Shown here: piece by piece, positions 44,008-53,204 of the stretch | Numbering within the stretch: position 1 is the stretch's first letter | How the letters are laid out: each line of letters begins with the position of its first letter | Assembly (NCBI RefSeq): GCF_024519455.1 | Contig: NZ_JALJRY010000014.1 | Location: 214,212-278,211 of the forward strand | Origin: Streptomyces sp. STR69 | Lineage (GTDB): Bacteria > Actinomycetota > Actinomycetes > Streptomycetales > Streptomycetaceae | Direction: 5' to 3' | DNA: 64,000 nt | The notes under the pieces: generated by a model | Told to the model about the DNA's origin: nothing | Database searches by the model: none | The model's input: only the letters and a program-made list of their open reading frames with translations | Program-made: the position numbers and the translations under genes

Positions 44008-44757
44008 ATGATCACTCGTATGTCCCCGGTCGCACTCGTCGCCGTGTCCCTGTTTCTCACGGGATGCGGCGGCGGTGCGGTGGCGGCGACGGACCACACG
44101 TCCGCCGCCCCCGCTCCCGCCTCCCCGCCCCCGGCCTCGCCCTCGTCGGTGATATCCGCCGAGGCCGCACCCCGCCAACTCCCGGGCGTGGGGCCCAAGA
44201 TGCTCGCCCGGATACCCGCCGCCACCGAGCAGGTGGTCCTGGTGACCGGCCGGGGCAAGAACTCCCCCCTCTCCGCCCTGGCCCTGTACGAGCGCACCGA
44301 CGACGGCTGGCAGCAGACCGCCAGTTGGGCCGCGCACAACGCGCTCAAGGGCTGGTCGGACCACCACATGGCCGGTGACCTGCGCTCACCGATCGGTGTG
44401 TACTCGCTCACGGACGCGGGTGGCCTGCTCAAGGACCCCGGCACCAAGCTGTCGTACGACCAGGGCTCGGGCTTCGTCTCACCCGGCACCGGCTTCGAGG
44501 GCGAGCCGCTGGCCGGGTCCTTCGACTACGTGATCGCCATCAACTACAACCGGCAGCCCGGCACTTCACCCCTCGACTGGACCCGCCCCCTCGGCTCCTC
44601 GCGGGGCGGCGGCATCTGGATGCACGTCGACCACGGCGGTCCCACCCACGGCTGCGTCAGCATCGCCGAGGACCACATGAAGGAACTGCTGCGCACCCTG
44701 GACCCCGCCCGGCATCCCGTCGTCGTCATGGGCGACGCCGCGTCCCTCTCGCACTGA
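44008..44757 (+). CDS. L,D-transpeptidase-family (YkuD) lipoprotein
   Basis: A 249-residue protein. The lipobox LFLTGC follows a short signal sequence (MSPVALVAVS), and a Pro/Ala/Ser-rich linker leads to the YkuD domain. The catalytic block is HVDHGGPTHGCVSIAED with H214 and C216 in THGC, the nucleophile environment of L,D-transpeptidases. A preceding GVYSLTDAGG segment is also typical. Some members are hydrolases or murein-binding proteins, so cross-linking of peptidoglycan is likely but unproven. The two-component system starts 18 bases after the stop and may belong to the same transcript. Confidence 0.87.
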   Translation: MITRMSPVALVAVSLFLTGCGGGAVAATDHTSAAPAPASPPPASPSSVISAEAAPRQLPGVGPKMLARIPAATEQVVLVTGRGKNSPLSALALYERTDDGWQQTASWAAHNALKGWSDHHMAGDLRSPIGVYSLTDAGGLLKDPGTKLSYDQGSGFVSPGTGFEGEPLAGSFDYVIAINYNRQPGTSPLDWTRPLGSSRGGGIWMHVDHGGPTHGCVSIAEDHMKELLRTLDPARHPVVVMGDAASLSH

Positions 44758-44775
44758 CCGCCTAGGATCCGCCCA

Positions 44776-45470
<695 letters not shown>

Positions 45471-45474
<4 letters not shown>

Positions 45475-47297
45475 GGCCCCGGATACCGCTGCGCAAGCGG
45501 CTGTTGGTACGGCTGCTCGTCGCCACCGTGCTGATCGCCCTCTGCTCGGTCGGGGCGACGGCCTGGCTGGCGGTGCAGACCACCACCAGGGCCATCCGGG
45601 AGGAACAGGGACAGGACCTCGCCGACGACATGCGCATCCTGGCGCAGCTCAGCGGATACGCCGCGACCCACTCCGAGTGGAAGGGCGTCGCGCCCACCGT
45701 CCGCGCCCTGTCGAAGAAGATGGGCCGCCGTATCGCCCTCACCACCTCCGACCGCACCCTCATCGCCGACTCCGCGCCGCACGGCACCTCCCTGCCGCCC
45801 CGCGCCGCCGCGAGCGTCGACCCGCTGCACACCGACACGTTCACGGAACCCGGCGCACAGCTCAGCGGCCTCGACCCGCGAGTCGTCGGACCGTACCGGG
45901 TGACCACGAAGGAGCGGGCCCGGTTGATGGGGCTGGCCAAGGAGCGGCGCGCGTGCTTCGCGCAGGCCGGAATCGACACGACCATCACGATGACGCCGAG
46001 CGGCCGTCCCGTCCTCACCGACGCGGACGGGAACAACGCCAACGGCTATGTGCCCGAGGCGTGCGCCGACGGGAAGCTCAACACCCCGACCGTCACCGAG
46101 AGCAAGGCGTTGAAGAGCCTGCTGGTGAACGCCCGGCCCTGCCTGGAGCGGGGAGGCTTGACCTTCAAAGTCCCCTACTTCGGCGTCGACGTCTTCGACA
46201 AGAATCTCGGCTCGCGCTACGTCACAGGCGCGTACAACAAGCTGGGCGACGCGGCCGACATACGAAAGGCGCAGGCCTGCACCGACAACGCCCGCCGCGC
46301 CCAACTCGCCCCCTACGTAGCGCCGGTGGCCGAACTGTTCCTGGGCGGCGGCGACACCACCGCGCCCCGCTTCGACGTCTCCCCGGCCAACAAGGCCAAG
46401 GTCGTCGGCGCGGCGGCGGCCGTGCTGGCGCTCACGGTCCTGCTGACGGCGGTCGTCGCCACGCGGCTCGTACGACCCCTGCGCGCGCTGACCGAAGCGG
46501 CCCAGCAGCCGCCGGAGCTGTACGTCCGGGTGCCGGTGCGGACCCGGGACGAGGCCGGCATCCTGGCCGAGGCCTTCAACGACCTCGCCGAGCGCCGCGA
46601 ACGCATGGAGGCCCAGCGCAAGGCCATGGTCAGCGACATCGCCCATGAACTGCGCAGCCCGCTCACCAACATCCGGGGCTGGCTGGAGGTCACCCGGGAC
46701 GGCTTCGTCGAACCCGACCCGGCGCTCCTCGGCTCACTGCACGAGGAGGCGATGGTCCTCCAGCGCGTCATCGACGACCTCCAGGACCTCGCGGCGGCCG
46801 ACGCCGGGACCCTGCGGCTGCACCGCGAACCCGTGCGCGTCGAGGACCTCTTCGACCAGGTCGCCGCCGCGTACCGCGTCACCGCCGACACGGCCGGGGT
46901 CACCCTGACCGGCAAGGCGGACAACTCCATCTGGCTGGACGCGGATCCGGTCCGCATGCGCCAGGTGCTCGGCAACCTCGTCTCCAACGCGCTGCGCCAC
47001 ACGCCGGTCGACGGCACGGTGACCCTCACCGCGTGGCGCGAGGGCGACCGGGCCGTGCTGACCGTCACCGACACCGGTACCGGCATCGCGCCCGAGGACC
47101 TCCCGCACGTCTTCGAGCGGTTCTGGCGCGCCGACCAGTCCCGCAGCCGCCGCACCGGGGGCAGCGGCCTGGGCCTGTCCATCGTCCGCGACCTGGCCGC
47201 CGCCCACGACGGCACGGTCGAGGCGACGAGCGAACCCGGCACGGGCTCCGTCTTCACCCTGAGGCTTCCCGACTCGCCCTCGCCGGAGGGAAGTTGA
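45471..47297 (+). CDS. Membrane sensor histidine kinase with large extracytoplasmic domain
   Basis: A 608-residue kinase. TM1 is at about residues 11-34, an extracytoplasmic sensor of about 270 residues follows, and TM2 lies near 309-330. A HAMP domain (LVRPLRALTEAAQQ) precedes the dimerisation domain with His392 in SDIAHELRSPLTNI, and the ATPase has NLVSNALRHTP, DTGTGIAPEDLPHVFERFWR and GGSGLGLSIV. The sensor contains four cysteines (RRACFA, PEACAD, RPCLER, QACTDN) that could form two disulphides outside the cell. It is coupled to the preceding response regulator. Confidence 0.94.
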
Positions 47298-47303
47298 GCA
47301 GGG

Positions 47304-48524
47304 TCACTGCTCCCGCAGACCCCACGGCGAGCCGTACGCCGTCAGCAGGTCAAGGAACGGGCCGGCCGGGAACGCCTCCGGGCCCAGCACGCCCGAGCCG
47401 GTCCACGCGCCCGTGGCCAGCAGCTCCAGGGCGATCACCGGGTTGATGGCGGTCTGCCACACCACGGCCTGGGAGCCGTACTCCGCCATCGACCACTGGT
47501 TGTCGACCACGTGGTAGAGGTACACCTCGCGCGGCGCCCCGTCCTTCGTGCCGCGCACCCAGGTGCCCGCGCAGGTCTTGCCGCGCATACGGTCGCCCAG
47601 CGTCGCGGGATCGGGCAGGCAGGCAGCGACAACATCCCTAGGCGATACGGCAGTTGCTCCCGCGGCACTCGGCACGGTGACCGGCTCGGTGCGGTCCAGT
47701 CCCAGGAGGTGCAGGGTCTTCAGCGTGTCGATGAACTGATTGCCGAGGCCGTACTTGAAGGTGACCCGCTTCGCGTCGACCCAGCGCGGGACCAGCAGCA
47801 CCTCCTCGTGCTCCACGTTCACGCACTCCACCGGGCCGATGCCCTCGGGGAAGTCGAACACCTCGGGCTCGCTGAACGGTTCCGTGGTGAACCAGCCGCG
47901 GTCGGCCTCGTAGACGACCGGCGGGTTCAGGCACTCCTCGATCGTGGTCCAGATGGAGAAGGAGGGCGCGAAGTCGTAGCCGTCGACGGTGAGGTTCGCG
48001 CCGTCGCGGATGCCGATCTCCTCGATCTCGTCGAAGAGTTCGTCGGCGGCGTACCGCGCGAACACGTCCGAGAGACCCGGCTCCACCCCCATCCCGACCA
48101 GTGCCAGCGCGCCCGCCTTCTCCCACTCGGCCGTGTCCTCGAACTGCGCGTCCCCGAGCTTGACCCCGCACTCCCCGTACGGACGCTCCGGATGCGGCCG
48201 GGACAGCGACATCGCCATGTCGAGGTAGTCGGCCCCGGCGGCCCGCGCCGCCCGGAACAGGGGGAGGACGAAGCGCGGGTCGGTCGCGTTCAGCAGCACA
48301 TCGCACTCGTGCGACCGCAGCGCCGCGACGACGGCCTCCTCGTCGTTCGCGTCCAGCCGCTCGGCACGGAACCGGGCGCCCTCGTCCCCGAGCGCGGCGA
48401 CCGCGGCCTCGGCCCGGGACAGGTCGTAGTCGGCGACCACCATCGCGTCGAAGAACGGACGCCGGGCCGCGATCCGGGTGATCGCACCACCCACACCACC
48501 GGCTCCCACGAGCAGTACACGCAT
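47304..48524 (-). CDS. Saccharopine dehydrogenase-like NAD(P)-binding protein
   Basis: A 406-residue protein with the N-terminal Rossmann motif MRVLLVGAGGVGGAITRIAA and the family segment LLNATDPRFVLPLFRAARA, AGADYLDMA, GMGVEPGLSDVFARYA. It belongs to the saccharopine dehydrogenase / carboxynorspermidine synthase superfamily, which reduces imines formed from amines and carbonyls. It is divergent from a TetR regulator across a 100-base gap with an inverted repeat. It converges on the kinase gene with 6 bases between the stops. The substrate cannot be named with confidence. Confidence 0.88.
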   Translation of the reverse strand: MRVLLVGAGGVGGAITRIAARRPFFDAMVVADYDLSRAEAAVAALGDEGARFRAERLDANDEEAVVAALRSHECDVLLNATDPRFVLPLFRAARAAGADYLDMAMSLSRPHPERPYGECGVKLGDAQFEDTAEWEKAGALALVGMGVEPGLSDVFARYAADELFDEIEEIGIRDGANLTVDGYDFAPSFSIWTTIEECLNPPVVYEADRGWFTTEPFSEPEVFDFPEGIGPVECVNVEHEEVLLVPRWVDAKRVTFKYGLGNQFIDTLKTLHLLGLDRTEPVTVPSAAGATAVSPRDVVAACLPDPATLGDRMRGKTCAGTWVRGTKDGAPREVYLYHVVDNQWSMAEYGSQAVVWQTAINPVIALELLATGAWTGSGVLGPEAFPAGPFLDLLTAYGSPWGLREQ

Positions 48525-48563
48525 GGCAAGAACTCCTTCACGGCCGACATTTCACCGTCGATA

Positions 48564-48598
48564 CAACGCCGGTGGCGCGGTTAAGGTCAATGGCGTTG
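48564..48598. promoter_or_regulatory. Inverted repeat between the saccharopine-dehydrogenase-like and TetR genes
   Basis: CAACGCC and GGCGTTG form 7-bp arms separated by 21 bases in a 100-base divergent gap. It is a candidate binding region for the TetR regulator, though the spacing is long for a single operator. Confidence 0.35.
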
Positions 48599-48624
48599 GC
48601 ATAAGGAGAGGCGAGGAGGCCGCG

Positions 48625-49350
48625 ATGCCGAAACCTGTGGTGCCCGAGGAGAAACGGCGGCGACGCCGTCCCACCAAGAGCGGCACCGTCCTGTCCGAGC
48701 AACTGATCGTCGACACGGCCCTGCGCATGCTTCGCGAACACGGCAGCGCCGGTCTCACCGCCCGCCGGCTCGGCCTCGCCCTGGACGCCGACCCCAGCAC
48801 GCTCTACCGCTACTTCCGGGGCATGGACGAACTGACCCTGGCCATCGGTGACGCCCTCGTCGGACAGGCGCTGCGGGGCTGGGAGCCGACGGGGGAGTGG
48901 CGGACCGACCTGCGCGCGATCGGCCTGCGCATCCACGCCGCGTACGTCGCCCACCCGCAGGCCGCCCAGCTCACGGCGAGCCGCGTCACCGGCCGGGCCA
49001 ACGAGCTCGCCGCCGACGAGGCCGTGCTCGACGTCCTGCGCACGGCCGGCCTCCCGCTGCCGGACACCGTGCGGATCTACCACGCGTTCATCGACCAGAC
49101 CCTGGCCTTCGCCGCCCTCGACGCCGCGTCCCTGGCCCTGCCGAGCGCGGCTCTGCGCGCCGACGAGGCGATGTGGCGCTCGACCTACGCCCGGCTGCCC
49201 CGCACCACCCACCCCCGCATCGCCGAGGCGGCTCCCCTCCTGGCGACCCGCATGGTGGACAGCGCGTATCCGACGGCCCTTGAGATGCTGCTGGACAGCG
49301 TCGCCCTCCACCTGGCTAACGCCGCAGCATCTCAACCGCCGTCTCCATGA
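48625..49350 (+). CDS. TetR-family transcriptional regulator
   Basis: A 241-residue regulator; the ATG follows GAGGAGG. After a basic N-terminal arm (EEKRRRRRPTKSG) the HTH region reads LIVDTALRMLREHG and LGLALDADPSTLYRYFRG. The C-terminal domain resembles the TetR_C (tetracycline-repressor-like) group. It is divergent from the saccharopine-dehydrogenase-like gene, its likely target. Its last 35 bases overlap the convergent LysR gene, so both proteins' final residues come from the same DNA. Confidence 0.9.
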   Translation: MPKPVVPEEKRRRRRPTKSGTVLSEQLIVDTALRMLREHGSAGLTARRLGLALDADPSTLYRYFRGMDELTLAIGDALVGQALRGWEPTGEWRTDLRAIGLRIHAAYVAHPQAAQLTASRVTGRANELAADEAVLDVLRTAGLPLPDTVRIYHAFIDQTLAFAALDAASLALPSAALRADEAMWRSTYARLPRTTHPRIAEAAPLLATRMVDSAYPTALEMLLDSVALHLANAAASQPPSP

Positions 49351-50215
49351 CCGCCGTCGCCACGGCCGCCAGCGCCGGTGAATTCAGCTTCCACTGCTGC
49401 CAGTACAGCGGTACGTCGACCGGACGCTGCGGCGCCAGGTTCACCAGCCGCCCGGCGGTCAGCAGATCGGCGGCCTGCATCTCGGGCACCATGCCCCACC
49501 CCAGACCGGCGACGACAGCGGCCACGAAGCCCTCCGAGGTCGGCACGAGATGCCGTACCGCACTCGCCCCGCCCTGCCCGTGCCGCAGCCGCCGCACGAA
49601 GGCGTCCTGGAAGTCGTCCAACCGGTCGAAGGTCACCACCGGTGCCTCGGGCAGCGCGTCCCGCAACGGACCTGCGAGCCATGTCTCCCTGAACTCCGGG
49701 TTCGCCACCGGGAGATAGCGCATCCGCCCCAGCGCCCGCACCGAGCAGCCCGGCACCGCGTCCGCCGACGAGGTCACCGCCGCCATGACCAGCCCCTCGC
49801 GCAGCAGGGCCGCCGTGTGGTCCTCGTCCTCGCGGCGGAGTTCGAAGCAGACCGGCACGTCGCGCGGGACGCGGGTGAGGGCGCCCAGGAACCAGGTGGC
49901 GAGGGAGTCCGCGTTGACCGCGACAGACACGCGGGTCGGCTCCCCGGCCCCGCTCATCCCCAGCTCGGCGCGCGCGTCCCGCTCCAGGCGGGCCAGTTGG
50001 CGGGCGAACCGCACGACCACCTCGCCGGACTCGGTCGTCCGCACCGGTTTGGTGCGCAGCAGCAGGACCCGGCCCGTGCGCTGCTCCAGGGCCTTGACCC
50101 GCTGGCTGACCGCCGACGGCGTCACATGCAGGGCGGTGGCCGCCGCGTCGAACGTGCCCTCGTCGACCACCGCGAGCAGCGTCCGCACCTGATCGAGAGG
50201 CAGCTCCGAAACCAT
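49316..50215 (-). CDS. LysR-family regulator, ArgP/LysG type
   Basis: A 299-residue LysR regulator starting at the ATG of MVSELPLDQVRTLLAVVDEG; a GTG one codon upstream is an alternative. The HTH is GTFDAAATALHVTPSAVSQR and the linker helix continues VKALEQRTGRVLLLRTKP. The effector domain shows TSEGFVAAVVAGLGWGMVPE, as in ArgP/LysG proteins that sense lysine and arginine. It is divergent from a LysE/ArgO exporter, the textbook arrangement in which the regulator activates the exporter when basic amino acids build up. The 3' end overlaps the TetR gene by 35 bases. Confidence 0.94.
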   Translation of the reverse strand: MVSELPLDQVRTLLAVVDEGTFDAAATALHVTPSAVSQRVKALEQRTGRVLLLRTKPVRTTESGEVVVRFARQLARLERDARAELGMSGAGEPTRVSVAVNADSLATWFLGALTRVPRDVPVCFELRREDEDHTAALLREGLVMAAVTSSADAVPGCSVRALGRMRYLPVANPEFRETWLAGPLRDALPEAPVVTFDRLDDFQDAFVRRLRHGQGGASAVRHLVPTSEGFVAAVVAGLGWGMVPEMQAADLLTAGRLVNLAPQRPVDVPLYWQQWKLNSPALAAVATAVMETAVEMLRR

Positions 50216-50284
50216 CACGAGCGCTAATGCTACGTAAGAATCTTTAGCTGTACTCCTGATGCCGGTGTCCCTAGCGTCGAGGGC
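50216..50284. promoter_or_regulatory. Divergent promoter of the LysR regulator and LysE/ArgO exporter
   Basis: This 69-base gap is the only control region for both genes. It is AT-richer than its surroundings and contains TAAGAATCTTTAG (about 50236-50248), an imperfect dyad with the T-N11-A form expected of LysR sites. Confidence 0.45.
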
Positions 50285-50896
50285 GTGACCAACGCACTCT
50301 CCGCCGCCGCCGCGGGATTCGGCACCGGCCTCTCGCTCATCGTCGCCATCGGCGCCCAGAATGCCTTCGTCCTGCGCCAGGGCATCCGCCGCGAGGCCGT
50401 CCTCGCCGTGGTCGGCATCTGCGCCCTGTCCGACGCCCTCCTCATCGCGCTGGGTGTCGGCGGGGTCGGCGCGATCGTGGTCGCGTGGCCGGGCGCGCTC
50501 AAGGCGGTCGGGCTCATCGGCGGAGCGTTCCTCCTCGTCTACGGCGTCCTCGCCGCCCGCCGGGTGTTCCGCCCCGCCGCCCTGCACGCCGAGGGCGAGG
50601 CGACCGGCTCGCGCCGCCGGGCCGTCCTCACCTGCCTGGCGATGACCTGGCTCAACCCGCACGTCTACCTGGACACCGTCTTCCTGCTCGGCTCGATCGC
50701 CGCCGACCGCGGCCCGCTGCGCTGGACCTTCGGCCTCGGCGCGGTCTGCGCCAGTCTGTGCTGGTTCACCGCGCTCGGCTTCGGCGCCCGGCTGCTCAGC
50801 CGCTTCCTCGCCAAGCCCTCGGCCTGGCGGGTGCTGGACGGCCTGGTCGCCGCGACGATGATCGGTCTCGGCGCAACTCTCGTCGCCGGAACGTGA
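50285..50896 (+). CDS. LysE/ArgO-family basic amino acid exporter
   Basis: A 203-residue, six-helix membrane protein. The N-terminal GFGTGLSLIVAIGAQNAFVL and the TWLNPHVYLDTVFLLG motif are hallmarks of LysE/ArgO exporters that expel lysine or arginine. It starts with GTG 69 bases from the divergent ArgP/LysG-type gene that should control it. Next, 80 bases on, is an MFS transporter on the same strand, which has its own Shine-Dalgarno but no evident promoter. Confidence 0.94.
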   Translation: MTNALSAAAAGFGTGLSLIVAIGAQNAFVLRQGIRREAVLAVVGICALSDALLIALGVGGVGAIVVAWPGALKAVGLIGGAFLLVYGVLAARRVFRPAALHAEGEATGSRRRAVLTCLAMTWLNPHVYLDTVFLLGSIAADRGPLRWTFGLGAVCASLCWFTALGFGARLLSRFLAKPSAWRVLDGLVAATMIGLGATLVAGT

Positions 50897-50976
50897 GATC
50901 GCGGATTCGGCGGCCACAGCCGGTGCTGCGATAGTGAACCCCGGCCGATTAGATGTAGCGAGCAACCAGGAAGCCA

Positions 50977-52287
50977 GTGGACACCAGCGAGAGCACCGAC
51001 AGCGGTACCGAACCCGGGGCCGAGAAGGATGCGGAACCGGCGACAGGCCCCCGGCGCGGCTGGCGCCGCTGGGCGATGGACACCCGCCCGCTGCGCATCC
51101 CGGCCTACCGCCGACTGTGGTCCTCGACCATCGTCACGGCCGTCGGCAGCCAGCTCACCGCCGTCGCCGTACCCAAGCAGATCTACGACATCACCGGCTC
51201 CTCCGCCTGGGTCGGCGCCGCCAGCCTGGCGGGCCTGCTGCCGCTGATCGTGTTCGCGCTGTGGGGCGGCGCGATCGCCGACAGCATGGACCGTCGCAAG
51301 CTGCTCCTGATCACCAACAGCGGCATAGCGGTCACCTCGGTGCTGTTCTGGCTGCAGGCCGTCACCGGGCTCGAATCGGTGGCCGCGCTGATGCTGCTGC
51401 TCGCGATGCAGCAGGCCTTCTGGGGCCTCAACGCGCCCGCCCGCAACGCCTCCATCGCCCGCCTGGTCCCCGCCGGGCAACTGGCCGCCGCCAACGCGCT
51501 GGGCTCGACCGTGATGCAGACCGGCCAGGTCGTCGGACCGCTCCTCGCGGGCTCCCTCATCCCGGTCATCGGCCTGCCCGAGCTGTACCTCATCGACGCG
51601 CTGGCCCTCTGCGTCACGCTCTGGGCGGTCGTCCGGCTGCCCTCACTGCCGCCCCTGGAGTCCGCCACACCCCGCCGCGCGGGCTGGCGCGAGGTCGCCG
51701 CCGGGTTCCGCTACATCTCGCTCCACAAGGTGCTGCTGCTGTCCTTCCTGGCCGACATCATCGCGATGGTCTTCGGCATGCCCCGCGCCCTGTTCCCGCA
51801 GCTCGCCGCCCAGACCTACGCCTCCTACGACGAGGGCGTCGCGCTCGGCATGCTGTTCGCGGCGATCCCGATCGGGGCGGTGGTCGGCGGACTGTTCTCC
51901 GGCGCGTTCTCGCGGGCGCGGCGGCACGGCTGGATGGTGATCGGCGCGGTTGTCGCCTGGGGCGCGGCCATCACCGGGTTCGGGCTGAGCAGCAATCTGT
52001 GGATCGGCGTGGTCTTCCTCGCCGCCGCCGGGGTCGCCGACATGGTCTCCATGGTGTTCCGCGGAGCGATCCTGCTGTCCGCCGCCACCGACGAGATGCG
52101 CGGCCGTATGCAGGGCGTCTTCACCGTCGTCGTCGCGGGCGGCCCGCGCCTGGCCGACGTCCTGCACGGCACGGCGGGCGCGGCCTTCGGCCCCCGCACG
52201 GCCGTCGCGGGCGGCGGAATCCTGGTCGTGGTCATCATGCTGACGCTGGCCTTCACGGTTCCGGCGCTGCGCCGCTACCGCATCTGA
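50977..52287 (+). CDS. MFS transporter, EntS/MFS_3-like
   Basis: A 436-residue major facilitator. A 35-residue charged N-terminus precedes 12 hydrophobic segments. The A motif-like loop ADSMDRRKLLL follows TM2, and PARNASIARLVPAGQLAAAN with MQTGQVVGPLLAG is the signature of the MFS_3 (enterobactin exporter EntS-like) branch. It probably exports small molecules such as siderophores or antibiotics. The GTG start follows AACCAGGAAG. No siderophore gene is near, so the cargo is not known. Confidence 0.91.
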   Translation: MDTSESTDSGTEPGAEKDAEPATGPRRGWRRWAMDTRPLRIPAYRRLWSSTIVTAVGSQLTAVAVPKQIYDITGSSAWVGAASLAGLLPLIVFALWGGAIADSMDRRKLLLITNSGIAVTSVLFWLQAVTGLESVAALMLLLAMQQAFWGLNAPARNASIARLVPAGQLAAANALGSTVMQTGQVVGPLLAGSLIPVIGLPELYLIDALALCVTLWAVVRLPSLPPLESATPRRAGWREVAAGFRYISLHKVLLLSFLADIIAMVFGMPRALFPQLAAQTYASYDEGVALGMLFAAIPIGAVVGGLFSGAFSRARRHGWMVIGAVVAWGAAITGFGLSSNLWIGVVFLAAAGVADMVSMVFRGAILLSAATDEMRGRMQGVFTVVVAGGPRLADVLHGTAGAAFGPRTAVAGGGILVVVIMLTLAFTVPALRRYRI

Positions 52288-52295
52288 GGGCGCGC

Positions 52296-52745
52296 TCAGA
52301 CCGGCCGGTGGAGCGTGTAGTGCTCCATCAGCTTGCCCCGGGTCAGCTCCAGCCGGTGCGCCAGGATCTCCGCGACGATCCGGACCAGGGAGAGCCCGAG
52401 CAGCGGATCCTCCACGCACAGCGCGAGGACGGCCGCCGCGTCGAACTCGTAGGCCCGCACGGCACTGAACGCCTCCGCGCCGAAGTCCCACCGGTAGGGC
52501 GGGAACAGCCACGACCAGCCGAGCAGGTCGCCCGCGCCGAGACTGCCCACGGTCACCCGCTGCTGGGGTGTCACCCGCTGGTCGAGCGAGACCGCGCCGG
52601 AGCGGATCACCCAGAAACGGTCGGCCGTGCCGCCCGCCTCGAAGATCCTGGAGTCCTCGGCGAACGAGACCTCCTGGGCGAGCTCCATCAGCCGTTCGCG
52701 CTGGGTCTGGGGCAGGGCGGTCAGCAGCTTTATCGCTTTGGTCAT
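52296..52745 (-). CDS. Cyclic-nucleotide-binding domain protein
   Basis: A 149-residue protein consisting of a single CRP-type cNMP-binding beta-roll with its C-helix. Family positions include VSFAEDSRIFEAGGTADRFW, VGSLGAGDLLGWSWLFPPYR and FDAAAVLALC. It lacks the DNA-binding HTH of CRP and any enzyme domain, so it is a stand-alone ligand sensor. The usual phosphate-binding Arg of the cAMP cassette is not evident, so the ligand may differ. It converges on the MFS gene with 8 bases between the stops. Confidence 0.87.
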   Translation of the reverse strand: MTKAIKLLTALPQTQRERLMELAQEVSFAEDSRIFEAGGTADRFWVIRSGAVSLDQRVTPQQRVTVGSLGAGDLLGWSWLFPPYRWDFGAEAFSAVRAYEFDAAAVLALCVEDPLLGLSLVRIVAEILAHRLELTRGKLMEHYTLHRPV

Positions 52746-52846
52746 GGCTCGGGGCTCCTCGCCGGCAGCGGTTCCGGAATTCTCCCTACGCCCATTTCAG
52801 CCGCTGTCGACGTCCCGGGCACCTCGGGGGACGGAATCGGGGCATG

Positions 52847-52883
52847 AAAAAGCCCTGGCTGGACGGGGGAGACCAGCCAGGGC
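52847..52883 (-). terminator. Intrinsic terminator with T tract (minus strand)
   Basis: A perfect 11-bp stem (GCCCTGGCTGG with CCAGCCAGGGC) and a 10-base loop is followed on the minus strand by TTTTT (52847-52851). It ends transcription coming from the right, about 100 bases before the start of the cyclic-nucleotide-domain gene. Textbook T-tailed terminators are rare in this DNA. Confidence 0.8.
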
Positions 52884-52976
52884 CGTTAAGCGGTGGCGGC
52901 GGAGGACGGTACGGTCGACTCCGTGACCACGTATGAATGAACCGTAAACCATCAGCGGGCATTTCGTACCCACCTG

Positions 52977-52996
52977 AACCGGTCGCGTGACCGGTT
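52977..52996 (-). terminator. Hairpin directly after the 59-residue gene
   Basis: AACCGGTC and GACCGGTT form an 8-bp stem with a 4-base loop, immediately after the TGA stop on the minus strand. No T tract follows; the T-tailed terminator lies 94 bases further on. Confidence 0.5.
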
Positions 52997-53176
52997 TCAC
53001 TTCGCGGCTTGCGGTCCGGGGGCCACGATCTCGTCCAGCACCCGCAGCACGGCCTCGTAGGCCACCTCCCGTACGGGGTCGCCCTGTTCCGACCACGTAC
53101 GCGCCTGCTGGGCGGCGAAGGCCCGCGCCTGCTGGATGCGCCGCAACAGTTCGTCCGAGTCCACGACATCACTCAT
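52997..53176 (-). CDS. Small conserved-type protein of 59 residues
   Basis: A 59-residue protein starting MSDVVDSDELLRRIQQARAF and ending IVAPGPQAAK. It is helical, acidic at the start, with QQARTWSEQGDPVREVAYEA in the middle and no membrane segment. I recognise no named domain. The frame has the strong third-position GC bias of real genes, and the stop is followed at once by a hairpin. It lies 28 bases after the FUSC gene on the same strand and so is probably its operon partner. Function unknown. Confidence 0.7.
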   Translation of the reverse strand: MSDVVDSDELLRRIQQARAFAAQQARTWSEQGDPVREVAYEAVLRVLDEIVAPGPQAAK

Positions 53177-53204
53177 GCACGTCGCCTACCCCCGTACGCC
53201 GAGT

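Noticed and set aside
52797..52952. A 52-codon minus-strand frame starting MVYGSFIRGH
   Set aside because: It reads through a strong T-tailed terminator and has no ribosome site; a non-coding transcript is a better explanation.
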